The notes under the pieces were generated by a model. It had not been told where the DNA came from. It was given only the letters and a program-made list of their open reading frames with translations, and did no database searches. From Chondrilla cf. caribensis (taxonomy: Eukaryota; Porifera; Demospongiae; Chondrillida; Chondrillidae): a stretch of DNA of 64,000 nucleotides. This document shows, one piece after another, positions 42,751-61,545 of the stretch. The position numbers were made by a program, and so were the translations under genes. Positions within the stretch are counted from its first letter, which is position 1, and each line of letters opens with the position of its first letter. The stretch lies in NCBI GenBank assembly GCA_964020155.1, contig OZ026560.1, positions 3,644,259 to 3,708,258 on the forward strand, written 5' to 3'.

Positions 42751-43300
42751 GTTACCGAGCGTTAGCGAGGTAATTGTTTCCGTTCGTTTGGGGAGTCCGA
42801 TCGAGGTTGCCCACGCACATAATTGCGGTGACCGCCAATATTGTTCAATTTAGGTCACTTTTTGGTTTCTTTGAACGCAAATCGTTCGTCGAACGAATCG
42901 ATCAGCACTAAGTCGTCCCACCGACGGTAATGGGGCACCGTCGCAGCATATGTTGAAATGGCAAACTTAGACAAAGGTTGCCTGTGGTTGACACACGATC
43001 CGTTAAAAGAGCACTTATTTTTCGATTCCTCCTGTCGACAAATTTCGGACTACATCACTACCAAGTACCTTAAAACAATTCGAATAACAATTGTCAACTT
43101 TTTTGCACAACGATTTTTCGATTTCCTTCGCCGAAGAGCAGGGTTCGCCAATCCGTCGTTCGGGACACCAAATGATCGGCCATCATGACGTCCATTTTGG
43201 AAGACATTTTCAGATGATGTCACTGAACTACGTCATATCATAGATCTTGATATTATGCAAGATCTATTTGCGAGGTTCTGAACTTTGTTCACAACTAGTA
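42751..43300 (+). mobile_element. Third copy of the long arm, next to the kinase start
   Basis: It begins GTTACCGAGCGTTAGCGAGG and ends GTTCACAACTAGTA. It is in the same orientation as 37413-37925 and inverted relative to 37954-38500. With the latter it could form the two terminal inverted repeats of a 5.3-kb composite element (37954-43300). It ends 50 bases before the ATG of the ULK3-like kinase. Confidence 0.85.
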
Positions 43301-43350
43301 AGTAATGTTTTTATTGTGCTAAATCATTACGTCATAGCGTTCAACCGAAA

Positions 43351-51161
<7,811 letters not shown>

Positions 51162-51462
51162 AAGTTGTTTAAATTCATATTTAATAATTTATCTCAACCC
51201 CTATTTTAATCAATCACGTATCACTACCCCTTGTCCACCTTTCCACTGCAGGGTGTCCCATTCAGTGAAATTGAAATTTGTATTGTATTGAACGATTTTG
51301 AATTCTTCTGTAACTATGTAACTTGCTCATGAATTTCAAAGATGTACAGTTACTGTATCATGTGGTACAAGGGTGCCAATTGTTAACCAACTTGCTATCA
51401 GACCACTTCAACCAACATTGAACATGTACTGCTTCTTCCACAACATGCATGTGAAGTAATAT

Positions 51463-51638
51463 ACAGTGAATTCTTGTTAATCCGCTGCAATTCGTTATCA
51501 AAGAATATGGTGGATTAACGAGTTTGATGGATTGACAGGATATTCATCGGTACTTGTACATTTTATTGGTACTGGGAAATTGTGGCGGATTAAAAGGTTT
51601 GGTGGATAAATCGGTGGCGGATTAATGAGAATTCACTG
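51463..51638. mobile_element. Pogo-like MITE with TA flanks
   Basis: CAGTGAATTCTTGTTAATCC and GGATTAATGAGAATTCACTG are reverse complements with one mismatch. TA lies on each side. The element is 176 bases and non-coding. Confidence 0.85.
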
Positions 51639-51974
51639 TACGTAATATAACCCCTAACTGTATTGAAATGTATATTCACATTGCCCAAGGGTTCCATCGT
51701 AACCAACTGGGTATATTAGATCATTTCAGCGAACATTGAGCATACACCGGCTGAATTATGTACTTTTGCACAACAAACGTGAAGGTATGTAACCCCTATA
51801 TTATTATACTGTAATGAAATGCTTTTGTGTCACACGGGACTACTGCAAGACTAATGACCCTGTTTATAACGAAATTGATATAAGAGCACTTTTAGCTAAA
51901 CTATTATTCATAATAATTATATCTCTATGTATGGTATTGCAAGTATGGGATTTAAACAAACAAACAAAATAACC
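51639..51974. other. Intergenic, no gene seen
   Basis: AT-rich sequence between the kinase and the multi-pass family. Parts (for example CACACGGGACTACTGCAAGA and GACTAATGACCCTGTT) recur near 57190-57235, so they belong to the duplicated family flank. Confidence 0.4.
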
Positions 51975-52310
51975 TACTGTCATAAAATGCTCCATAGGGT
52001 ATTACCGGGACATGAAGTATTTTGTAGAGCAAACTGACTGTCATATAATGCTCCATAGGGTATTACCGGGACGTAAAATATTATTTTTGTAGAGCAAACA
52101 AACAAACTGACTGTCATGTAATGCTCCATAGGGTTTTTACCGGGACGTAAAATATTATTTTTGTAGAGCAAACAAACAAACTGACTGTCATGTAATGCTC
52201 CATAGGGTATTACCGGGACGTAAAATATTATTTTTGTAGAGCAAACGAACGAACTGACTGTCATTTGATGCTCCATAGGGTATTACCGGGACGTGAAGTA
52301 TTTTGTATAG
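51975..52310. repeat. Tandem array of the family's upstream block, five units
   Basis: Units of about 60-75 bases contain ATGCTCCATAGGGTATTACC, GGGACGT and TATTTTTGTAGAGCAAAC. The same sequence occurs once upstream of each other family copy, at about 52985, 53522 and 58290. Confidence 0.92.
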
Positions 52311-52449
52311 CATGAGTGGTATGTTGTGTCGGTTCAACCAATGTTAGTTTACCTACATTGTAGTACATGGAATTGTGTTACAATTTCAATACACAATCAG
52401 TACCCTTGGCTTAAACGTCATTACATACTTCTCTGCCCGTAAAGAAGAC

Positions 52450-52743
52450 ATGCTTACAGACTATACAGTGTGTGGACTATTGGCTGTTCTAGTGGTGTGT
52501 GGAGCTGAACAGAACACAACAGAAAACACCTGTGTCTCGGACTATGGAAATTTTGAGAGAAAAAACTTCCTCAACAACACTTGGAATAGATACGGTTGTA
52601 CCAAGTCTTCTACCCTCAAAATGGGCACCTACCATATGGAGTGGATGTGGTCTATGAAACACTTCTTCCAACACAAATGTAGTATACTGCACCATACGTT
52701 TAAGATCTCGGAACTCGGAACAGCCTATCTATCTCGAGTATAG
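52450..52743 (+). pseudogene. Multi-pass family copy A, 5' exon only, frameshifted
   Basis: It starts MLTDYTVCGLLAVLVVCGAE, which is a signal peptide as in the intact copy, followed by NTCVSDYGNFERKNFLNNT. One base is missing at about 52593 (ATACGGTTGTACC against ATACAAGTTGTACC), shifting the frame. Similarity to the family ends near 52675. No second exon is present. Confidence 0.8.
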
Positions 52744-53170
52744 AATATCGTACGCTCTCAATTCAAAGACCAGCTGCAGCAGAAAGCCCATTCAACACTC
52801 TAAATGTATACACTACCCAATCAAATGATATATGCATGCATTATGTTGCAATCAGACTTAAACTTTGAACACGTTTTTCTCAAAACACGACTTCTGGTTT
52901 AAGCTTTAATTTCTAACCTGACCTATCACATATGGTATTGCATGTATGGGATTTAAACAAACAAACAAACTGACTGTACATATAAAGCTCCCATAGGGTA
53001 TTACCGGGACGTGAAGTATTTTGTAGAGTATGAGAGGAGTGTTGTGTGGGTTCAACCAATGTTAGTTTAACTACATTGTAGTACATGGAATTGTGTTACA
53101 GTAACAGTTTTGATACACGATCAGTACCCCTAGCTTAAACCTCATTACGTACATCTCTGCCCATAAAGGA

Positions 53171-53290
53171 GACATCATACAGGCTATACAATGTGTGGGC
53201 TATAGGCCGTTCTACTGGTGTGTGGAGCTGAACAGAACACAACAGAGAAAGTATCAGGTTGACATGCCCCCTCTCCCATGAGCTATTCAA
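53171..53290 (+). pseudogene. Multi-pass family copy B fragment fused to satellite
   Basis: ACAGGCTATACAATGTGTGG to GAACACAACAGAGAA matches the first 70 bases of the family's first exon, but the start codon is altered. It then joins directly to AGGTTGACATGCCCCCTCTC, which is part of the AAGCACCT satellite. Confidence 0.75.
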
Positions 53291-53519
53291 GAATTCGAAG
53301 TTGCTTCCAACGAGAGCATTGTAAGAAAAAAATAATATCAATTTATTATCCATATACTGTAATAGGTGTCTATAATGTAAGAATATTATCGAGCAATAAT
53401 AAATACTATTATGTTTATTTACTATTAATGCTGATAATACTATTATTCATATAATTATATCTCTACAAATGATATTGCAAGTATGGGGTTCAAACAAACA
53501 AACAAAATTGACTGTCATA

Positions 53520-53694
53520 TGATGCTCCATAGGGTATTACCGGGACGTATTTTGTAGCTATAGAGCATGAATGGGATGTTTTGTCGGCTCAACCAATGTT
53601 AGTTTTTCTACATGGAATTGTGTTACAATTTTGATACAAAATCAGTACCCCTGGCTTAAACCTCATTACGTACTTCTCTGCCCGTAAAGGAGAC
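53520..53694 (+). promoter_or_regulatory. Conserved upstream block of the multi-pass family
   Basis: GCTCCATAGGGTATTACCGG, TGTTAGTTT, TACATGGAATTGTGTTACA and CTCTGCCCGTAAAGGAGAC are kept upstream of copies A, B, C and D. They end a few bases before the ATG. Whether this is promoter, 5' UTR or both cannot be told. Confidence 0.55.
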
Positions 53695-54305
53695 ATGCAT
53701 ACTGGCTATACAATATGTGGACTACTGGCCGTTCTAGTGGTGTGTGGAGCTGAACAGAACACAACAGAGAACAACTGTGTCTCAGACTATGGAGATTTTG
53801 AGAAAATAACTTTCCTCAACAACACTCAGAACAAATACAAGTTGTACCAAGTCTTCTACCCTCAAAACGGGCACCTACCGTATGCAGTGGATGTGGTCTA
53901 TGAAACACTTCTTCCCAACAAAACTGTATTAAATCTTACTCATGAAGATTTTAAGTGTACTACCACCAAATGGAGGTGGGTTTCCTCGCCTATTTTTCTC
54001 TCTGTGAGACCAAGATACCTAAATATATTAGTCCTTTTAACACTGAACTACTTCAGAGAGTGGACCACTCCTTCTGTTACCCTCAAGGTACCTTATCCCT
54101 GTCCAAACAGCACTTTTGACTTTCTGACTAAAATGACAAGTTTGGTGAGTGATATTACCCTATATGGAGTCCATACGTTCTATGTTATGCATGATGTATA
54201 TTATACACGTGGGCTTACAGAAAATCAGCTATATATTATGTACTAATTATCACCTATTTACGAGGTAATGTAATAAAATGTCACACACACACACACACAC
54301 ACACA

Positions 54306-54360
<55 letters not shown>

Positions 54361-55707
54361 CCCTCATAAAAGGGCATAAACTGGCTTATTGTCAATTTGA
54401 TGAAATGAGATGAGAAAAATTTGAATTTTAGAAACTGTGGTCAAATGTAGTTGCAGGAAATCAATGATATATATGACCAACCTTAGATAACTTGGGTTCC
54501 ACACGAAAGAGGTGCTTATTTAACATGGTGTGGCGGAATGCAAAAAATTACATGTGGTCCATACAGCTAATTGAAAAATATGTTCAAGCATTGGTACAAA
54601 GAATATCACTGCACATTCATCTATTTCCCCACATTGTAGGTCAATGAATATGCCATTGGCAAAGTTGGTCTACAGACACCCTCTGGAAATGTTCTTGGGA
54701 TTTGTAGAAACAGCATTTCCAATTCAATTTACCACAAATTCCCACCACATGGAAGGGAGCCAGATTTCAATTATAATCTTCTGGAGGCTACTTCAGCAAT
54801 CTACCTGATGAGCCTGGTATTTGGAGATATCCTAATCTGGATAGGGTCTGTGCTGTTATTGAGGTGGAACTTGAAGGACATTGTCAAGATGAGCTACACA
54901 TATTCCTACGAACATTACGGACTATGGTGGGGAGTAACATGTTTTTGGTTCATACTGGTGCCCATAATGATTTATTCAGATGTTTCGGTATCAATAATAA
55001 CTTTCCTGCAGTATGGTAAATCAGTTAATTACTCAGCTACAATTCTCCTAATTCAAGTGTCATTGACTGTTCTAACAGGATTGATCATAGCTGGATACTT
55101 TACACACAAAATTAAACCTCCAGCTGTTCCCCACATTCTAATGATACCAGTCGCTGCACTCCTCTGTTGCTATAATAAGCAACGTGCCAAGTCACTTGTG
55201 TTCGGGACTGCACTGTGGATCAACCTGGCTGCAGTGAAATTAATAATGTTACTAGTCATACTAGTAATACTAGCCATATTGGCTGAGCCATTTGCAGCCA
55301 TCACGAATAATCTGTTGCTAATCCTTGTTGCCTTCTGTATCACTAACATATTAGCCTTGCTGTTCACCATTTCTGCCTACCACTTCACTCCAAAACAGAA
55401 AAGACCTCAAGGACAAGAGAAAACCATGTTACATGCTGTAGTACTCATTCCACTACTTGCCATGATCATCTGTCTGTGCTCTGTTTTTTCCATCGGCTAC
55501 CTGACCAACAGAGGTTCCAAACAAGACAACATCATATCTCTCTTCGGCTCTGTTGCTCTTCCTGTCATCCTTGGAGCTGTTACCTTTGGTCTCAAGAAAC
55601 TGATAACAAAATTGCTGAGCTATGTTCCAAATAATGCCCAACCCCTTGAGGACTATGCCCAACCCCTTGAGGACTATGTTGGAATTAATAAGAATGCAGA
55701 AGTATAG
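53695..55707 (+). CDS. Unrecognised multi-pass membrane protein, intact copy C
   Basis: Two exons, 53695-54144 and 54640-55707, join in phase 0 and give 505 residues. Exon 1 encodes a signal peptide (MHTGYTICGLLAVLVVCGAE) and a roughly 130-residue ectodomain with several N-glycosylation sequons and conserved blocks NNCVSDYGDFEKITFLNNT, KLYQVFYPQNGHLPY and LTLNYFREWTTPSVTLKVPY. Exon 2 continues the ectodomain (KVGLQTPSGNVLGICR), then seven or eight hydrophobic helices, beginning LVFGDILIWIGSVLLLRWN and including WINLAAVKLIMLLVILVILA. A repeated NAQPLEDYAQPLEDY motif lies near the C-terminus. The layout resembles a receptor or transporter, but I recognise no family signature. Exon borders are the same in copy D. 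Confidence 0.8.
54283..54358. repeat. (CA)n with a CTCTCT core in the intron of copy C
   Basis: Two CA tracts on each side of CTCTCTCTCTC. Confidence 0.95.
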
Positions 55708-56128
55708 CAATGAGACACCACATGAATGTACATAATGTACCAGTACATGACACACTATACATACGTAGTGCAAATGAGACTATAGTTAATAAATACAATG
55801 TGTATCAATGTGTAGCTATTCATTACGTTTTCATGCATGCAGACTGTACTGTAAATATATTACAATATTGATGTATTATTTGATTTCAATGAATAATGAT
55901 GATGGACACATTACTACTGGTTCAATTGATACTTGCATGCAACATGCAACATGCCCACGTGAATCCATGCACAAAATATTATATAATTTGTATAATATTA
56001 TATAAAATACATTACATAATGCAGTTACATACAGTAAATGTCACTTAGCCGATTCATTATTGTTGAATATAATATTGAATTAATGTTTGACAGTTTTAAA
56101 AAATTGAATAATAAAAACAATAATAATC

Positions 56129-56162
<34 letters not shown>

Positions 56163-56212
56163 GATTGTGATGCTGTAATAATAATAATAGTAGTAATAAT
56201 AATAACCCCTCC
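55708..56212. other. 3' flank of copy C
   Basis: Includes AATAAATACAATG after the stop and an (AAT)n run at about 56120-56160. The flank is similar to that of copy D (60265-60560), so it was duplicated with the gene. Confidence 0.5.
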
Positions 56213-56213
56213 A

Positions 56214-56400
56214 TTGGGATTGTGGGCCCGGACTGTCAACTATTTCTTAAAGAACTGGGAAGAAGGCTGAGAATGGCTGGTAAACCTAAGTCTTACACAT
56301 TGTTGTTGCAGCAACTTATAGTTGCTGTTCAGGCCAGGAATGCCACATCAGTAACTGGATCCATTTGTGTTTCTCTTGAGTACTTTGACCATTTTCGATG
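56214..56400 (+). mobile_element. C-terminal relic of a retroelement like that at 5515-8480
   Basis: The frame reads GIVGPDCQLFLKELGRRLRM, then SYTLLLQQLIVAVQARNATS. It resembles FRPEAREFIKEVAKHVKSV and SYLLQQISVAVQWGNAAAIL at the end of the element at 5.5-8.5 kb. Confidence 0.55.
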
Positions 56401-57559
56401 ACCTATTTGTTGCCTTTATTAAATTTGCTATTACTACTGTATCAGTATCCATTAGGCTGTAATCCATATAATAAATGTGTGGAGCATATTCAAGAATTAA
56501 CAGTGGAGTTGTACAGAATAGCTAGTAGTGTGATGTGGTCAAAAATGTCTCTCAGCAGTGAAATGACTTGTGAATCATTTGTGATTTATGAACAAATAAT
56601 GCATGTACCTACACCAGCACCTTAACCTAGACTGTTGAGCAAATCTCATTAATTATAAATGTTATATACACAATGCATGTCATGATGAATATGATAATAA
56701 TAATATTATCGTAATATTGCTGTGGCATAATAAATTATTTCTTACATAGCACATACATACATAAATTACGTATGTGATAAATTATTAATGTTAAGTGAGA
56801 TAACCATCTAATGCAATATGATTTGTGTTAGACTTAGTAATGCATTGATTCATTGCATTGTAGGCCCTGTACATGTGATAGCAGAGGTGTGGAAGATATT
56901 GAATAGGAATTTAACCTTATCTGTAGGGCACTCAATGCAAATGCAATATGTAATGCACTCATTTTAATATAATTTGGTTATTCTTACAACTTTGCCATGT
57001 TTGTTTATGAATATAGTTGCTCTGCCAGATCAAGATGTTCATTTTCAATTAAATTTCCAATTATGAAAGAAAAAACAGCGAGGTGCACATAATATGACTA
57101 TAGTTAACAATTACAGTTTCAAAAATTAATATGCAGAATTACAATGACAAGCATGCAGTATGTAACCCCTATATGTACTGCATTGAAGTGTATATGTGTC
57201 AAACAAGACTGCTGCAAGGACTAATGACCCTGTTGAGTTTATGACTAAAAATTAGTATGAGCTAAAGCACTTAACAACAGGTTGGTATGTACATAATATA
57301 TAATATTACATACAGTCAGGTGACTGCTAAAAAGAGCATTTAATAAGCATGGAATAATAATAATAATAATATTATGATGTTCTTTTTCATGCATAATATG
57401 CATACTTGTTAACAAAATTAATAGAATTGTGTATGTGAAACTTTCAAATTTAATTTATGAGTAACTTAATATTAGTAAGTGATAATTTTAAACATTAGTA
57501 TACACAATAATTAAAAGTGACAGATGAATTGAATTTGATGAAAATAAACATTTGTGAAT
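56401..57559. other. AT-rich intergenic region
   Basis: No supported gene. Part of it (56740-57000) is similar to 61555-61800, a sign that the gene unit and its flanks were copied together. An open frame at 56398-56625 has no recognised domain. Confidence 0.4.
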
Positions 57560-58100
57560 TCTGCATTTGTGTTAAGCACCTCTGAAAGTGTTCACAGTAA
57601 CCTATGGAGGTGGGGATTGTATCATGAGTTAGTGCACACTCCCAGCTAGGTCTGGTGAAAATATCGGGTTGACAAGCCCCTTCTCCCATGAACTATTCAA
57701 GAAGGTGCTTAACATTCTTTTCTCCTATTCTCTCCCATATAGTGAATGAATATTAAGCACCTATGAATGTAGCTAGGTTTACCAGTAACTTATGGAGGTG
57801 AGGGTTGTTTCATAACATAGCTCACATCCCCGGCCCCAGCTAGGTCTGGTGGAAATATTAGGTTAACACGCCCCCTCTCCCATGAGTTATTCAAGAAGGT
57901 ACTTTGAATTTCTTTCTCCTATTCTCTATACTATACATTGAATAAATATAAAGCACTTTCAAATGTAGCTAAGGTTAAGGTTAACCTATAGAGTTGAGGA
58001 TTGTTTCATAACTTCTGGTAACTATTACATCTGGTGGAAATGTCTGGTTGATATGCCCTTTCTCCCATGAGCTATTCATATAAAGATACTTTGTACCTCT
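57560..58100. repeat. Three diverged satellite units
   Basis: TTAAGCACCTCTGAAAGTG, AGCTAGGTCTGGTG, TTGACAAGCCCCTTCTCCCA and GAAGGTGCTTAACATTC repeat three times with loss of similarity toward the end. This is the same family as 25191-27600. Confidence 0.8.
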
Positions 58101-58455
58101 ACATGTGGTTATTTTGCCAGAAATATCTACTACCAAATCATCTCATTATGAATATATAATATTACACACAATCTGTCCAGTTATACCAATTTTAGACTAA
58201 CACACTTTCAATTTGGACTGTGTATTACATAATATGGTATAGCATGTATGGGATTCAATATATAATTGAATGTTATGTAATTGATATGCCCCATAGGGTA
58301 TTACCGGGACGTGAAGTATTTTGTAGACCATTAGTGGGATGTTGTGTGGGTTGAACCTATTTTATTTTTTATACATTGTTGTACATGGAAATGTGTTGTA
58401 TTTTGATACCCAATTTGTGCCCCTCATTACGTACGTCTCTGCCCGTAAAGGAGAC

Positions 58456-60264
58456 ATGCATACAGGCTATACAGTGTGTGGACTATTGGCTGTTCTATTG
58501 GTGTGTGGAGCCCAAGAAAACACAGTAGAGAACAACTGTGTCTCTGATTATCAGGAATTTGAGAAGAAAACCTTCCTCAACAATACTCAGAACAGATACA
58601 AGTTGTACCAAGTCTTTTACCCTCAAAACGGGCACCTACCGTATGACGTGGATGTGGTCTATGAAACGCTTCTTCTCAACAAAACTGTATTAAATATTAC
58701 TTACGAAGATTTTGAGTGTACTACCGTCAAATGGAGGTGGATTTCCTCACCTATTTTTCTTTTTGTGAGACCAAGATACCTAAATGTATTAGTCCTTTTG
58801 ACACTGAACTACTTCAGAGAATGGACCACTCCCTCTGTTACCCTCAAGGTACCTTATCCCTGTCCAAACAACACATTTGACTTTCTGACTCAAATGACAA
58901 GTTTGGTGAGTGTTATGGATGCATGAACTATATTATATAGTCAAGTTTATAGAAAACCAGTTATTATATGCTAATTACTGTACAGCCAATTCACAAGGCA
59001 ATGCAAACAAACAACACATGTGACTTCGACTTGGTGTGGGAATGCAACAATATTGTGGTCTATACTGCTAATTGAAAAAACATGTTTAAGCGTTTGTGCT
59101 CATATTGGCCTACATGAGTAATGCCACTGATGTAGCCCTGGTAGCATCATTGATGTACACCCACACAACGCAATAAAGAATATCACTGCACGTTCATCTA
59201 ATTCCCTATATTATAGGTTGATGAGTATGCTATTGGGAAAGTCGGTCTACAGACACCCCCTGGGAATGTTCTTGGGATCTGTGAATCCAACATCTCCAAC
59301 CTCCAAATTTACCATAGATTTCCACCACATGGAAGGGAGCCGGATTTCAATTATGAAATTCTAAAGGCTATGCCAGCAATCTACCTGATTAGCCTGATAT
59401 TTGGAGTTTTCTTGATCTGGATAGGCTCTGTGCTGGTATTGAGGTGGAACTTGAAGGACGTTGTCGAGATGAGCTACACATATTTCTACAAACAATACGG
59501 ACTATGGTGGGGAGTGACATGCTTATGGTTCGTACTGGTACCTATCATGTTGTATTCGGATGTTTCGGTATCAATATCAGCGTTTCCGGAGTATGGTAAC
59601 ACAGTTAGATACACTGCTTCAATTACCCTAATACTAATGATAATTCTACCAGGGTTGATCATAGCTGGATATTTTACATACAAGACTAAACCTCCAGCTG
59701 TTCCCTACATTCTAATGATACCAGTTGCCGCACTCCTCTGTTGCTGTAATACACAACGTGCCAAGTCACTTCTGTTCGGATTTGCACTGTGGATCAATCT
59801 GGCTGCAGTGAAGCTAATTATGTTACTGGTCATACTAGTAATACTAGCCATATTGGCTGAGCCATTTGCAGTTATCACAAATTTTCTGGTGCTGACCCTT
59901 GTGGCCTTCTGTATCACTAACATATTAGCCTTGCTGTTCACCATTTGTGCCTACCTCTTCACTCCAAAACTTCACAGACCACAAGGACAAGGGAAAACCA
60001 TATTACGTGCTGTAGTACTCATTCCACTGCTTGCCATGATCATCTGTCTGTGTAGTACCTGTTTTTTCCATTGGCTACCTGACCAACAGAGGTACCAAAC
60101 AAGATGACATCATATCTCTCATGGGCTCTGTTGGTCTTCCAGTGATCCTAGGAGCTATTACTTATGGTCTCGAGGAACTAATATCAAAATGGTTGGGCAA
60201 TGTTCCAAATAATACTCAACCACTTGAGGAGTATTTCGGAATTGATGAGAATGTGAAAGCATAG
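58456..60264 (+). pseudogene. Multi-pass family copy D, frameshifted near the C-terminus
   Basis: Exon 1 (58456-58905, 450 bases) and exon 2 (from 59217) have the same borders as copy C and encode the same signal peptide, ectodomain and first six or seven helices with many substitutions. At about 60050-60060 the sequence has four extra bases (TGTAGTACCTGTTTTTT against TGCTCTGTTTTTT in copy C), so the frame ends early at 60107. After the shift the old frame is open to TAG at 60262. The remaining product would lack the last helix and tail, and it may still be a working shorter protein. Confidence 0.8.
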
Positions 60265-60690
60265 CAACGAGGCACCACATGAATGTACATAATGTACCTG
60301 TACATGACATACTGTACATGCATAGTGCAAATAAGACTATAGTTAATAAATACAATGTGCATCAATGTGTAGTTATTCTTAAGTTTTCATGCATACTGTA
60401 CTGTAAATATATATTTAAAAAAAGGTGAGACGTTATTTGGTTTCAATGAGTAATGATGATGGACACATTACTACAAGGTTCAATTGATACTTGCATGCAA
60501 CATGCAACATGCCCGCATGTAATTACGCACACAGAATTTGCATAGTATGTCAAATACATTATATACATATACGTACGTATGTAGTTTATGTCACTTAGTC
60601 AATTCATATACAGTATTGCCAAGTTTATATTATGGAATTAATGTTTGACAGTTTCCAAAATTGAAAGTAATTAATTGATAATAATAACAT
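60265..60690. other. 3' flank of copy D
   Basis: Duplicate of the flank after copy C (AATAAATACAATGTG, then GGACACATTACTAC and CATGCAACATGCAACATGCC). Confidence 0.5.
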
Positions 60691-61545
60691 TATGGCATAT
60701 GGACACAGGGGAGAATTTTATTTCGATGACAAAACGCATCTGTTTTGTTATCAGAAGGACCGTACTAGTTCCAGGAGTGTGTCCGTGCATTTGTATTTGA
60801 GCAATGATGCATCACGTGCACATAGGAGAGGCCGCGGTGACAAGTGATACAATTTGACATTTTTGCCTTGTCACCACGAGGCCTATAGCGCACCTAGGAC
60901 AGTTTGTATGCATCCAAAATTGTGTTGGGGAGTTTGGCATGGACACTGGGCAGCCTTTGATGACCAGCAAAGGAATGTAATATTACCTGCGTGATCACCA
61001 CCAGGTGCATTACGCTTAGATTTGAATGTACATACAAAAGAATATGCATTATTGTATGTGGCATATGGGCACGGGGGAAAATTTTATTTCGACATCATAA
61101 CACCTCTTTTTGTTATCAGAAGGACTGTACTAGTTCCAGGAGCTAGTGTGTCCATGCATTCATATTTGTGCTATGATGCATCACATAGACATAGGAGATG
61201 CTGCGGTGACAAGCGATAAAATTTGACATTTTTTTTGCTTGTCACCGCGAGGCCTATAGCACACTCAGGACAGTCTGTATGCATCCGAAATTGTGTTGGT
61301 GATCAAGTTTGACATGGATACTGGGCATCCTTTGGTGACCAGCAAAGGAATGTGAAATTGCTCGAGTGGTCACCACAAGGCATATTGCGCTTATATTTGA
61401 ATGTACATACAAAAAAGTATATGCATATGTGGCACATGGGCACTGGAGAGAATTTTATTTCGAAGACAAAACACATCTTTTTTGTTATCAGAAGGATCAT
61501 ACTAGTTCAAGGAGGGTGTCCGTGCATTTGTATAGCACATATATA
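60691..61545. repeat. Tandem repeat of about 365 bases, 2.3 units
   Basis: Units start near 60694, 61059 and 61432 with GGCATATGGACACAGGGG or similar. They share TTTGTTATCAGAAGGAC, TAGTTCCAGGAG and GAGGCCTATAGC. No coding function is seen. Confidence 0.85.
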
